Shown here in pieces: positions 24,059-36,409 of a DNA stretch of 64,000 bases. The stretch's first letter is position 1, and every line of letters starts with the position of its first letter. The translations under genes and the position numbers were made by a program. Location of the stretch: NCBI GenBank assembly GCA_036898135.1, contig CM072511.1:155232051-155296050 (forward strand). The letters are read 5' to 3'. The notes under the pieces are model-generated. The model did no database searches and was not told the origin of the DNA. It was given only the letters and a program-made list of their open reading frames with translations. The DNA comes from Oncomelania hupensis. Its lineage: Eukaryota > Mollusca > Gastropoda > Littorinimorpha > Pomatiopsidae.

Positions 24059-25525
24059 TGTGACGGTGGATCTATTGTTACTGGGCTCTGCACAGTGGAA
24101 TGCTTTTACCCACCAGTCTTTGTCTGCGGGGATCGGCTAGTGTAATCACCCTGTGACTAATCTTAATACATGTTTATGTTTAGCCCGGTCTGTGTGCGGA
24201 TAAGTTTATAGAGATAGGGAGAAAATGGTAAAACTTCACTGACACACTAGCTCTCACACGGCTATGAAACATAGGTAGTCCAGCCACTTGTTAACAGTAA
24301 ATATCACACATTTATTTCCTATACTCTATACATAATTCTCTAATTCTATACATAATTCTCTAACTCTGTTAACTTAAATGTCCAAATTCACTTCGAATAG
24401 TTCGTTCCTTGATGGGTCTATGCTGATACTGTACTGTTCTTGATATTTGCTACTGTCTCATCATTGGGCTATTTGTTCTGGTTGGTCTAATGTTTGTTTT
24501 CAGGAGAGTGGACTACCGCACAGTCCTTCTAGATCAGTGCGCGTGCAATTCTTCTTGTGCACTTAGCTGATTTGTTGAGGTGTGATGAGGTGTCTCCTCC
24601 TTGGTTGTTGACTATTGGGCTATCGTAGCTCAGTGCTAGATGCTCCACTGCAGGCCGAATGTCAGGGTTGACTCTTAGTGGTTTATCCCTGCCTCGGAAT
24701 AACTAGCCTGCTCGTCTGCAAAACATAAGACGACTTTCTGCAACGCCTTGTTTAAAACGGGTGTGCAGAGCGTCTCACTGATGGCAGAAACAACCCTCAG
24801 TTGAGATCGCTCCACTTATACAATACAAGGGACGATCATTCTTTTAAGTCCGTGGTCCACTGGAATTTCGAACATAATTCCTATACCTATACATATATTG
24901 TGGCTAAACTAAACGCATGGAGAAGTAATTAACAATATACACATTCTCCGGTACAGCCACTTCTCTGCAATAATACACATAGGAAAAACAACAGTGGGTC
25001 CGCAGGGGATACCTCAAGGTGTCGAAACCGGTCGCCTGTCAACCATGTGGTCAAGCAAAGTTTGGCAAACATTCACAATTCTAAAACATGGCAAAACTTC
25101 GCAAACATAATAAACAATAATATCAATAATTTGCTATGAAACAAAAGATCCATCATTTATTTACCTTTTTGACAATGTCAGGCATTGGCTATACTGCGAT
25201 GAATGACTTTCATCCGTCACCTGCTTAGTCTTCAGATAGAGAGATCTTTCAGAGCGTAGCTCCTTCTCTTGTAAGGTTCAGACAAAGAATGACTACCTAG
25301 CCTTGAGGTCAGCTAAAGCCCGCGAAAATCTCGTCCGATACCTGTGGCGCACTCCAGCGGGGGTGCCTATACGTCAGCAGGAGGAGGTCACTGCCTGCCT
25401 ATGCTTAGCACACAACTGACTTATGTCGTCTTCTAGGCAGCTATTTTAATTTAAAAAGGCTACAACAGGCTGAACTATTGAAAACGTGAAGCCGTAGTGC
25501 AGGGTCTAAATAGCTTATTGTGACA
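24059..25525. mobile_element. Probable solo LTR in LINE copy D
   Basis: The 1467-base insert interrupts the LINE sequence GTTGTCCTCCCACCTC. Its ends are TGTGACGG and TTGTGACA. The flanks TCCTG and TCCCC each differ by one base from the consensus TCCTC, which would be a 5-base target duplication. No coding frame is seen. Less certain than the insert in copy C. Confidence 0.5.
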
Positions 25526-26172
25526 TCCCCCCACCTCTTTTTCTGTCTCCCTCTTCTTCTTGCTCCTTGCACTGTGCCTTGGAGGATGGTCTTTGCAATG
25601 CCTGATGATCTGGTGATGTGGCCATTCCATCGGAGTTTCCGTTTCTTCACCACTGTGAGCATGTCTCATCGTGTTGTCCAATGGCTTGTGTGATGGTCTG
25701 TCGGATTTCGTCGTTGTTGATGTGCTGGGTATAGGAAATGCCCAGAAGTCTTCTGTAGCATCTGATCTTAATCCGCTGTGAGGGTCCATGTTTCGCAAGC
25801 GTATAAGAAGATGGAGATGACAAGAGAGCGCAGCAGCCTTACCTTGGAATGTAGACTGATGGTCGTCCTGTCTTTCCAAATTGGCTTCAACCTTGTCAGG
25901 GCAGCAGTTGTTTGTGCAGTCCTGGAGAGGATTTCCTGTCGGGTCCATTGTCTGATACAATGGCCCCTATATATTTGAAGCTAGGTGCGTGTCCTGCCAA
26001 TGTTGATGCTTGATCTGAAGCGTGTCTTCACCATGATATAATCGATCTGGCTATGATGCTCCCACCATGACCACCACCTTCAACTCAGCTTTGACAGATG
26101 CGGCCATTGAGATCCTTGGCAAGCACCGCCCAAAGAAGAAACCGTGGATCACATCTGAACTTTCAAAATAGA
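25526..26172 (-). mobile_element. LINE copy D continuation, with rearranged 5' pieces
   Basis: 25526-25983 continues the minus-strand RT C-terminal region (CCCACCTCTTTTTCTGTC onward). Bases 25984-26045 encode on the minus strand an endonuclease end (QIDYIMVKTRFRSS). Bases 26063-26170 encode on the plus strand a later segment (DAAIEILGKHRPKKKPW). The order and orientation differ from the intact element, so a deletion and an inversion happened on insertion. Confidence 0.7.
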
Positions 26173-26175
26173 TCC

Positions 26176-26440
26176 AGGTACCCATTCACAGCCGGGTGTA
26201 CCCATTCACAGCCGGGTGGAGCCATTCACAGCCGGGTGGAGCCATTCACAGCCGGGTGTACCCATTCACAGCCGGGTGGAGCCATTCACAGCCGGGTGTA
26301 CCCATTCACAGCCGGGTGGAGCCATTCACAGCCGGGTGTACCCATTCACAGCCGGGTGGAGCCAGTCACAGCCGGGTGGACCCATTCACAGCCGAGTGGA
26401 CCCATTCATAGCGGGTGGACTCATTCACAGCCGAGTGTGT
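26176..26440 (+). repeat. 20-base minisatellite
   Basis: About thirteen units of CATTCACAGCCGGGTG plus GAGC, TACC or GACC. The last units decay (GAGTGG, ATAGCGGG). Because 20 is not divisible by three, all frames are open and alternate, which explains long open frames here. Confidence 0.95.
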
Positions 26441-27229
26441 CAACGTTTGTTTTAGTCTTTTTGTGTCATGCATTTGGTGGCTATATTATTCTAAGCATGG
26501 TCAGACACCCATCCAAATACTAACCCCCTCATGACCTTGCTTTAACGTGAAACATTGCTGGCATATGCCCAAACCACTAAACCGCTCTGCGCTACCCAAC
26601 GCGACATTCTGTACCTATAGGCAAAGGTTTATTTTATAATATCAAGTTGAGACTGCGTTGTGGCTGCCATATTCGGTAGTTGTCAGAAACCTCGCCCTTC
26701 CCCGACTCCATTCCACCCCAATCCTCCACCCGTCCCCTCTCCTTTTTACATCTCGAAGTTCCCCTTTGTGTCTGGTTACCAACTAGATATGGACGTATAG
26801 ACCAATCCGTGGACTTATTATAAATAGGGGGGGGGGGGGGGGACTATACATATTTTAGAGCAAATGTTTGTATTTATTTATTTATTCATTCATGTTTCAG
26901 TTCGGTTGCGAGTGGCGGCTTTAATAATGTAGGGTTCACCCTACTCCCGCCACTCTCCCCCCCCCACCCCGATAAATCCACCACTCACCCACTTTACGCC
27001 TCGGTTTGTGAGTAAATGTGACATCAGACGGGCAACATATAACGCCAATGAACAACTTAAGTCGTGAAACATTGGTATTTTGACTGTATTGATTGTGCGT
27101 TTCTCCTTTGACCATGCCCGTTGAGAGTTTTATAGACTAGTGGTTTTGTACCCTGGCAAGCCAGGGTACACAGGTTGCTGTTTAAAATGTAGACAGAGAG
27201 ACAACTGTTGTCTGCGAGTTTCATTTGGA

Positions 27230-27570
27230 CGATGATACCTCCCCATATCCCCCTTGATACCTCCTCATACCCCCCCCCTGATATCTCCCCATCCCCCAAC
27301 CCCCCATGATGCCTCACCATACCCCCTTGATACCTCCCCGAACCCACTTGATACCTCCCCATACCCCCTTGATACCTTCCGTACCACCCTTGTAACCTAC
27401 CTGTACCCTCCTTGATACTTCCCCGTTGATCGTTTCGAAGGTATGGATCACCATACCCCCTTTTATATACCCGTATCCCCGTTATGTCTACCCATGCCCC
27501 TTTAAACCTACCCGTAACCCCCTTTTACCTACACGTACCCCCCTTTTACCTACACGTACGACCCCATCCC
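27230..27570 (+). repeat. C-rich degenerate minisatellite (CCCCTTGATACCTCC)
   Basis: About fifteen variable units of 20-23 bases with core CCCCTTGATACCTCCCCATA, drifting toward CCCCTTTTACCTACACGTA at the right end. Confidence 0.85.
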
Positions 27571-27576
27571 GATCCT

Positions 27577-27579
<3 letters not shown>

Positions 27580-27629
<50 letters not shown>

Positions 27630-27698
27630 TTGAATATAGAATAATACAAATAGAAATCATAAAAAACACCAAGGTTTTAAAAGAAATTTTGATATAAG

Positions 27699-27738
<40 letters not shown>

Positions 27739-27754
27739 TTATTATTATTAGTTT

Positions 27755-27816
<62 letters not shown>
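27580..27816 (+). repeat. Cluster of (AAT)n arrays
   Basis: Three AAT arrays (27580-27629, 27702-27740, 27755-27816) with a short ATT inversion between the last two. Confidence 0.95.
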
Positions 27817-27818
<2 letters not shown>

Positions 27819-27892
27819 TAAAGGTAAAAAGCCTAAATTAAAAAGAAAAATATCCATATTGTAGTGTAAAAAAAACATAAAAAAATATATGG

Positions 27893-27966
27893 CCCGCGTG
27901 TGATTCGAACTTGGGTCGCCCTAAACGTTAGGCGAAAGTTTTACCAACTAAACTACCAAGGCTTCG
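27893..27966 (-). repeat. tRNA-like pseudogene or SINE head
   Basis: On the minus strand a 73-base unit has TAGTTTAGTTGGTAAAAC (box A and D arm) and AAGTTCGAATC (box B), with an anticodon-stem-like CGCCT and AGGGCG. The stems are imperfect. It follows (AAT)n arrays. Confidence 0.5.
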
Positions 27967-28597
27967 TAGAAAAACCATCAATTTTTTGGTCTATATGGGA
28001 AAACATGCTGAAACCTCAATTTGATTTTTAATGGAAGCGCGCGGAATGAGGCTATTGCAGTTTGGGGACATTTTGTTTATTTATTTATCTCGGAAAGGGT
28101 TAAACGTTCGGTAAGGAAATGTCGGCTATAACGATTTCGCTGGTTTTGTGCATACAGCAGGCCGATCCGCAGGGCCCAGCACCTGCCCAGATCAGCGTCC
28201 ATACCGGACAAACTTTATAGTAGAGGCGAAGAAGGACTTCCGGCTAAGCAATTTATATATATAGATGATATGACAGCAGAAGTGCGGACTCGATCATGCC
28301 TTTACCATTATACGAATCAGTTTATTGTCTTTATCATGGTACACAAGGAAATTTGTTTTGCAATGAGCATCGGAGATGTGAAATAAAATTTGAAATAAAC
28401 TTTAAAATGCTAAATATTATCACTTCAGTTCCAGGTATATGGAAAAAACATAATAATGAATTAAATCTACAAATGCGAAGTATTATTACCTCCAGAAATA
28501 TGAAATAAAATATGAAATGAACTGTAGTATGCTAAATGTCAAGTGCTTCTAACCTACACGCACACAACCACACGCACACACACACACACACTGTCAG

Positions 28598-29097
<500 letters not shown>

Positions 29098-29558
29098 GTC
29101 ACTGTTTGCGTTGGCGTGTATAGCCGCCTGTTTTGTTTGTTTGTGTTCATATCTCTCTCTGTTTCTATGAGAGGCCTTGCCTGACTGCAAGGCAAAGTAT
29201 TCATATGGAGCGGATTGGTTGTGTACTTTGCGTGCAGTGCTATGTGTTTGGCCTGTCGTTGATGTCTGCAAAGCACGGAAAATGGCTTAATTTATTTACT
29301 TGAAGCCCTTTGCATCAAACAACAGTAAAGCCCTTGCTTGCCCCACCATATCACCCCACCCTCCACCCTCCTCCTCCCCAACCCTTTTCTCCCTTCATTT
29401 TCTTCTGATCATCCTCCTGCTTCACTTTCTCACTTTTTCTTTTTTTTCTTCCCTCCCCGACCCCCACCCCCCTTCTCTCTCTTTCTCTACCTCCCTCCCT
29501 CCCTCTCCCTCTGCCTCTTTCTCTCCATGTCCTCTGTCTTTCTGTTCCCTCCCCACGC

Positions 29559-29560
<2 letters not shown>

Positions 29561-29624
<64 letters not shown>

Positions 29625-29643
29625 GTCTCTGTCTCTGTCTCTT

Positions 29644-29692
<49 letters not shown>

Positions 29693-29697
29693 CTCTC
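29561..29697 (+). repeat. (CT)n microsatellite with CTGT core
   Basis: CT dinucleotides with four CTGT interruptions in the middle. Confidence 0.95.
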
Positions 29698-29915
29698 GCT
29701 AGCTCGCTCCTTCCCTTCTGTCACTCTCTCTTGAACTCTCTTAGCACCTGTCCTGTTTCCTCCTTGTTTATTCAATCATTTCAATGGCTTTCGTTATTCC
29801 CCTCAAATATCTACAACATAGACTTGGGAGGGTAGGAAGAGGAGCGGAAGGGGGCGGGGCAACAAAAAGAAAGAAGACGTCGAATGATAGAAGAATATGA
29901 AACAGTCTTCGCTGC

Positions 29916-30429
29916 AATCCTATCCTATCCTATCTTATAACTCGGAGGTCGTAGGGGCACCACAGATGATCGTTTAACCAGCGTACTCCATCTTTCTCTG
30001 TCCTCAGCAACCCTGATTGTTTCGCTCAGTGTCAAACCAGTCCATTCTCGAATGTTGTCCTCCCACCTCTTTTTCTGTCTCCCTCTTCTTCTACCTCCTT
30101 GCACTGTGCCTTGCAGGATGGTCTTTGCAAGACCTGATGATCTGGTGCCGTGGCCATATCATCGGAGTTTCCGTTTTTTCACCACTGTGAGCAGGTCATC
30201 GTGTTGTCCAATGGCTTGTGTGATGGTCTGTCGGACTTCGTCGTTGGTGATGTGCTGGGTATAGGAAATACCCAGAAGTCTTCTGTAGCACCTCATCTCC
30301 ACGCTTTGTATCCTTCGTTGGAGATCTGATGTGAGGGTCCATGTTTCGCAAGCATATAGGAAGATGGAGATGACAAGGGAGCGCAGCAGCCTTACCTTGG
30401 AATGTAGACTGATGGTCCTGTCTTTCCGG
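29916..30429 (-). mobile_element. (TCCTA)-tail LINE copy E, 5'-truncated
   Basis: It starts with TCCTATCCTATCCTATC and matches copies A, C and D through GCGCAGCAGCCTTACCTTGG to 30429. Only the RT C-terminal region (GRPKKRW side) is present. Confidence 0.85.
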
Positions 30430-30460
30430 TGCAGTCATCAGGTTCTATTGGAGATTGGTC

Positions 30461-30497
<37 letters not shown>

Positions 30498-30619
30498 GAT
30501 GATGATGATCATGATGATGATCATGATGATGATGATGATGATCCTCTGGGCGTCAGACGATGCGCCTAACGCAGGAAGAGGGCGATTGTTCACATTGTTG
30601 CATATAGGCGTTTCGGCCA

Positions 30620-31330
30620 TGTCGGGTGCGACCTGGTACCCCCCACCCCCCACCCCTCCCCCGCACCGATGGCTGGCAGGCACTACCGCGGAACTGTTTT
30701 AATTTGATTTTAATGTCTGATCTGTTTCACCCGTTGCCGAATCGGTGGCCTGGTGGGACCGATCTAGAGCCGGTAACCATGGGTCTGGCCCATGGGCCAA
30801 CGGCTTGAGGGTGATATCGCTTACAACCTGTAAGGGGGTACCTGGTATTCCCCTTATCATACCGCTCTTTAGCAACAGGTAACGTGCCCCCAGCCTGGGA
30901 CCTAGTTCCCCGCTACTTAATGTCTATATCGACACGCCTGATCCGTGCGCCTCCTAAGTCCGCCCTGGGCCTGGCCCAGGTGGACATGGCGCGATGCTTG
31001 GGTTGGAGGGTGACCTGGTCACTTCCGGAACCCAGCATACCTCTTGAGCTCCGAACTCGTTTAGAACGGAGAATTTTACATAGCCGTGCACGGGGGTACT
31101 TCGTACTCCCGCTATCACACCGTGTTTTTAGCAATAAGTTAGTAAATTTAGCTTGGGACCTTGTCCCCGATATATTGGTTCTAACCGATTCGCACTTCCG
31201 AGTGATCTCTAGCACCACCCGGGCCTGGCCCAGCTGGATACGATATGATGTTGTGAGCCGGTATGAAACCTGGTCTCACCCGGTATCCAGCACATCCCTC
31301 AGTAAATTAATAAACTTGTCAGGTTGACTC
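30620..31330 (+). repeat. GC-rich region of diverged 257-base tandem units
   Basis: GGGGGTACCTGGTATTCCCC at about 30834 recurs as GGGGGTACTTCGTACTCCC at 31091. GGGCCTGGCCCAGGTGG at 30966 recurs at 31223, and ACCTGGTCACTTCCGG near 31013 at 31270, each about 257 bases on. A weaker third unit may precede. Frames through it are not convincing. Confidence 0.65.
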
Positions 31331-31348
31331 CCTAGTAGTCACACTGTG

Positions 31349-31860
31349 ATGTGTAACTTTAAAGCCACGCCTTTTCTTTTTTTGTATGCGTTACATTCCA
31401 CGATTGTACACACCCCTTTTTATCTTTATAGCAATTTTACTCATTCTTATCGCGGTCCTGTTAGGATTTTTACCTCACCCGGAGCATTGAGGCCTTTTTT
31501 TTTCGCCTGGCACACCGATGACCCAGGTTCGAATCCAGTGGTGGGCGATATAAAATGTGGCCATTTTCACTGTCCATTTTAGCAGTATGATTGCTCTGGT
31601 GGTTTAGTGTTGATTTATGTCCCTACCCCTCTATCCTTGGGTTGGTTATCCCCGTCTGCCATATTGCCAATGGTGGGTGTAGACCTTAAACCTCGATGTT
31701 CATTCATGTGTAACTTTAAAGCCACGCCTTTTGTTTTTATGCGTTACATTCCACCATTGTACACACCCCTTTTTATCTTTTTAACAATTTTACTAATTCT
31801 TATCGCGGTCCTGTTAGGATTTTTACCCCACCCGGAGCATTGAGGCCTTTTTTAAATTTA
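31349..31860 (+). repeat. Direct repeat pair of about 150 bases
   Basis: 31349-31505 and 31708-31855 share GTGTAACTTTAAAGCCACGCC through CACCCGGAGCATTGAGGCC. About 200 bases lie between and include a tRNA box-B-like GGTTCGAATCCAG at 31513. It may be two partial copies of one SINE. Confidence 0.75.
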
Positions 31861-31879
31861 AAAAAAATCTTTTATTAAT

Positions 31880-32170
31880 TTAGATGTCGGATAGCGCAGT
31901 GGTTGGAGCACTCGCTACTGTGTCGCAAGTTAAGCACCGTCCAGTGCGGTTAGCATTTGGATGGGTGACCGCAAAACGTGAAGCGACAAATAACAACGCC
32001 CCCAGTTGACTCAACTGTGACTGAGTACTTACTCTCTTAAGGGTTGGGAAGGTAAAGCAGCGAGGGAGAGAGATGGGCATCACCCTCATTACGCTGGCCC
32101 AAGATAAGTGTGATCTCCAACATCACGCTCCCCTACGGCCACAAGGCTATGGGACTACCTTTAACCTTTA
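31880..32170 (+). repeat. Composite tRNA/5S-rRNA-derived SINE
   Basis: Bases 31884-31915 (GATAGCGCAGTGGTTGGAG) resemble a tRNA D arm. Bases 31926-31972 then match the 5S rRNA internal control: AAGTTAAGCACCGTC (box A), CGGTTAGCA (intermediate element) and TTTGGATGGGTGACCGC (box C). A later segment GGGCATCACCCTCATTACGCTGG is shared with 61702-61727. The 5S similarity is direct; the fusion interpretation is inference. Confidence 0.7.
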
Positions 32171-32429
32171 CCTTTTTATCTTCATACACAATACAATTTT
32201 TAACAGATAGTCCTCCATACGCTGAATGTGTTGGGGACTATAAATTTACGAAACGTGAACGTGAACGAAACACGAAAGCCTCGGCGACTGTCGGCTACGA
32301 TGTGTGTTGTTCCCGTAAGTCGAAAGCAAACAGCCAGGGCAGTATTGAAGACACACACTGACAAAGACACACAACCCAGTCACGTACCAACACCATGCCT
32401 TTGTTTGACTTCTTCGTTGGCCGTCTAGT

Positions 32430-32765
32430 TGTTGCTGTTGTTGTTGTTGTTGTTGTTGTTATTGCGGTGGTTGTTTGGATGTGGTGTTGGTTGTTGTTCT
32501 TCTACTTGTTTTGTTCTTGTTCTTGTGCTTCTTCTTCTTGTTCTTGTTCTTGTTCTTCTTCTTCTTATTCTTCTTCTCCTTCTTCTCCCCCTCGTTCTTA
32601 TTCTTCTCCATCCTTTCTTTTTGTCTTCCTTCATGTCTTTTCTTTCTCTCGTTCTTTTTTAATTCCTTCTCCTCCTTCTTCTTCTTCTTCTTCTCCTCCT
32701 CCTCCTCCTCCTCCTCCTACTCCTCCTCCTCCTCTTCTGCCTTCTCCCCTTTCCCCATCTCACCT
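32430..32765 (+). repeat. (GTT)n and polypyrimidine (TTC)n, (TCC)n region
   Basis: GTT triplets (32430-32463), then TTC/TTG and TCC triplets to 32740. Open frames in all phases are repeat translations. Confidence 0.9.
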
Positions 32766-32939
32766 TCTTCTTTCTCTTTGTTCTTCGCAACTGGTTATCT
32801 GTGGATCAGAACTGCCGTTAGAATGAACAAGTTAAGAACTCATAAAGAAGTGGTATGAAGTTGTTACTGAAGATTGAACTATCAATCAACTACAGTCAAA
32901 TTAAGTCACATTTATAGCACATTATTGGGGTTTCTACCA

Positions 32940-33265
32940 CGTTCTTCCATATTTGCATCTTCGGATGAGAGTATAAACCGAGGTCTAGTCTGTGTGTCGC
33001 ATACATTCCATCATAACGGACTGTAAAGATCCTGACGCTCACGTCCAAGACGGTGAGTGCCGGTAACAAGAACACACCCAGCATGCACTTGGTCCTTCTC
33101 CCCCATTCCTGGCTGGCCAGGATAGTGCTCAGTTGTCCGGGCGTCAGACCATGCGCCCAAAGGCTGGGGGTGGGCGTCTCGGGCGGTTTGAGTTAGATCC
33201 TGTATCGGCCAGCGCCTAAAGTCTGGTCAAGTAAGGCGAGATAAGTGCGCTATAAAAAAATCCTC

Positions 33266-33323
<58 letters not shown>
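32940..33323 (+). repeat. SINE-like repeat ending in GCGCTATA and (AAT)n
   Basis: GACTGTAAAGATCCTGACGCTCA here matches 1810-1830 and 62580-62600. Downstream GGGCGTCAGACCATGCGCC matches 30548-30570. The 3' end AAGTGCGCTATAAAAAAATCC before (AAT)n is the type of tail shared by many SINEs. The same tail type occurs at 36215-36270 (TTGGAATTGCGCTGTATAC). Confidence 0.55.
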
Positions 33324-33325
<2 letters not shown>

Positions 33326-33824
33326 CAATCTGCTTCTTGTTGGTCATGACGTGTTGAGCAGAATTATTTTATGCTGTTCATGGATGAATAACTAGCGTCA
33401 TATTTGCTGAATTTTAGTTAAACGAGTAATTCCTGGAATTGTTGCTTATATTTCATTACCAAGTAACTAAGCTTAGTGCTTATCTTTAATTAGTGGAATC
33501 AGTATTACTAGGATTATTGAATATGTTTGAATTAATGAAGAACTAGTAGATTGCTTCTAGATTAACACAGAATCCGACTTTAAAGCTGAGTTAAAGCTAC
33601 TCCAGTTTGTACCGACAGCCTATTTTATTTTATTTTTTTAATTGTGTTTGTAAGAGCAAAGTCATTCATTGTAAATAAAGTGCGTCGGCACTTTAATTAA
33701 TGATGCTGACCGACAGGTTAATTTCTGTGCGTTGGGCCAAATAACTGATAGTTTAAGGCCCTGAATACATTATATGTATAATTTCCTCTTTCTTGTTGAT
33801 TTTTGCTAATACATGCATAACTCT

Positions 33825-33916
<92 letters not shown>

Positions 33917-34617
33917 AAGAAGAAGAAGAAGAAGAAGAAGAAGAAGAAGAAGAAGACCTCGGTCATCTTTCTGTGTATTTGAATGCAACAACATTTGAAT
34001 GCAGGGGCAAATAGCCCAGAACTTTGCTGTAAGATCGGCGACAATATTACCATGCTGCTTTCCATTGTAGCTTATTACTGGTCTTGTGAAAGGCACAAGA
34101 CCTTTCTGGTGTGATGTAGGTACAGCAGCTTAAGATGATATTATTCGTCTTCGGTCACACAAGGGTGTGTACATTTTATCGCTTTTTGCGACATTGATCA
34201 TATCTTTGTGTCCCAATCTTACCCCTATAATAGTATTATAGGTATTCAGGATTGTGCGCACACGTATAGGAGGGTGACGGGGTAGTATTATGAACGTTGT
34301 GATTTGAAATACTAGTAGCACTGAACACACGTTTTTCGTGAATATGGATCGGCATGACTTTTCGTAACAATGTTTTTTTAAATTAATCACATTAGACGAA
34401 AACATTTCCTGTCACTGCACGTACGTTTTCGTTACGTTAGACACACACTTTTTGTAAAAATTGTTTCTTAACTATAAACGCAAATTTTTGTGACACTAGA
34501 CACAAACTTCCCTGATAGAACTTCTGAAAATTGTTGTTGTTTTTTTGTTGTTTTGTTTTATTTGTTTGTTGTTGTTGCAATTTGTGATAATTGTCCAATG
34601 GATTTACAGGATTTCTG
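33324..34617. other. No gene recognised
   Basis: Apart from the AAT/AAG array there is unique-looking AT-rich sequence without a supported frame. Confidence 0.5.
33829..33955 (+). repeat. (AAT)n passing into (AAG)n
   Basis: Twenty AAT units then about 22 AAG units with no interruption. Confidence 0.95.
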
Positions 34618-34692
<75 letters not shown>

Positions 34693-34823
34693 TTTTTAAA
34701 TGTTTTAAATTCTCTCACCACTAACACCACCATCATCACTATCATCATCATCATCACCACCATCACCACCATAATCATCATCACAATCAACAGCAGCGTC
34801 TTCTTCTTCTTCTTCTTCTTCTC
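34618..34823 (+). repeat. (TG)n, CAT-rich and (TTC)n block
   Basis: Pure (TG)n at 34618-34689, CAT/CAC triplets around 34735-34790 and (TTC)n at 34800-34823. Confidence 0.95.
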
Positions 34824-35029
34824 CTCCCATTTCAATTCTGTTTTAAATGTTTGTAATTATATTTCTACATGTTGACCTTGCATTAGTGGTCATTGTTTTA
34901 CCTCAGTAATGTGTTCTAAGGTGTTGTTGTTTTCAACATACGTTGATGTGACCTTTACTGCACTCACATTTCCTTGTAAAGCTTAAGGTCAGAAAAAGAT
35001 CTCTATCTGTACCTATATCTCGTGTGTGT

Positions 35030-35035
35030 GCGTGC

Positions 35036-35090
<55 letters not shown>

Positions 35091-35319
35091 ACAGACCTGG
35101 CAGCAGCACTGATGTTGTGACTCACGATGGCTGGAGAGACACGGCTGAAGACAGGTTGGTCTTCCAACGTTGAGCTAGCTTGACGACACTCGTGCATGTT
35201 GTAACCTGCAGGGGACAATAAGCCAGCTTGCTTTAAAGGTAGGTGTGGGATGGGAAGGCTTTGTGTGATGTGTGTGTAGGGGAGGGGGGGGGGAAAGGTT
35301 GTTGGGGGATTTGGTTAAA

Positions 35320-35397
<78 letters not shown>
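35030..35397 (+). repeat. (TG)n and (GA)n flanking the candidate 5' UTR exon
   Basis: (TG)n 35030-35089 and (GA)n 35325-35397. Confidence 0.95.
35097..35234 (+). other. Candidate 5' UTR exon of the GALNT gene
   Basis: A (TG)n tract is followed by TTTTACAG, a plausible acceptor, and about 140 bases later by AAAG|GTAGGT, a good donor. A second acceptor (TGTCTCCAG) lies at about 35515, upstream of the coding start. This would make a spliced leader of two untranslated segments. It is inferred only from splice signals; no promoter was recognised. Confidence 0.3.
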
Positions 35398-35399
<2 letters not shown>

Positions 35400-35796
35400 T
35401 GTTAGTGAGTGAGTGAGAGCAAGAAAAAATATTTTGTTGTGTGTTTTTTAATGCGATTTAATACGATTTCTTTTTCCTTTTAAACATGTTACAGGCTTAT
35501 TGATTTTGTCTCCAGGTGAAAGCATCCTGGTTGTTTCATCATCCGATTTGGAACCTCCGTAGATTTTCTTCATAATTTTTTTTTTCATCCAGAAAATCAT
35601 AAGAGGAGACAACTATTACCATTTTGATTAATCATCCACCTTGTAAGTGATTGAGCTGCAATCTTGACCTTCACTTTAAATCTTTTGAGGTGTAACCTTC
35701 ACCTTCACCTTCACCTGGATCACGATATCTCCATTGAAGCGGTTTTGGCCTTCAGCTTCTCCGTTGAAGTGTATAACCTTGACCATCAGCTGCATC

Positions 35797-35919
35797 ATGA
35801 AGACCTTGACCCGCTATGTGGTTGCCATAGCAGCAGCTGTGACCTTTCTGGTGGCAGTCAAGGTGCTGATCATGGTTCCTCCTGAAAGTGTTGACAAGCG
35901 TAGTGAACGACATAACAAT
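35797..35919 (+). CDS. GALNT exon 1: cytosolic tip and signal anchor
   Basis: The exon encodes residues 1-41. A short basic N-terminus (MKTLTR) is followed by about 20 hydrophobic residues and then polar, basic residues, the topology of a type II Golgi glycosyltransferase. The donor is AAT|GTGAGC, phase 0. The ATG is the first that opens this frame, and the frame runs without a stop into the donor. Confidence 0.85.
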
Positions 35920-36274
35920 GTGAGCTATTTTACCAGTAACATTCCTTGCTCGTCGTGGCTGTTAGTATACATATTGTTGTGCAGTGTGTGTGTGTTTGTG
36001 TGTGTACGCGCGCGTGCGTGCGTGCATGCGTGCATCTGTCTGTTGTTGGTGCCGTTGTTGTTGTGTTGTAATGCATATCATCACGTGAAATTCATTTTTT
36101 TCCCCGTTTTGTAGTTTAGTTTTTGTATGGGTATTGCTGGCATGTTCTATTGTATTGGACGGTGTCTTATCCTGCAAATGTTTGTATGAGAATATGTAGG
36201 CTTTATGTGGGAGAGCGCTTAGAGCCAAAACTTTTTAGTTTGGAATTGCGCTGTATACAATAAATTATTATTAT

Positions 36275-36329
<55 letters not shown>

Positions 36330-36332
36330 TGA

Positions 36333-36409
<77 letters not shown>

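Noticed and set aside
26176..26440. CRISPR array
   Set aside because: Units are directly adjacent with no unique spacers, and the context is eukaryotic.
26098..26523. HSQPGG repeat protein
   Set aside because: A 20-base minisatellite keeps all three frames open; there is no start context, and the upstream codons are a shadow frame of a LINE.
27893..27966. Functional tRNA gene
   Set aside because: Box A and B are recognisable but acceptor and anticodon stems do not pair well and it lies among repeats.
30884..31327. 147-codon frame
   Set aside because: It spans the 257-base tandem units with no protein-like pattern and an equal-length antisense frame.
31926..31972. Functional 5S rRNA gene
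   Set aside because: Only the internal control region matches; the 5' and 3' ends of 5S are absent.
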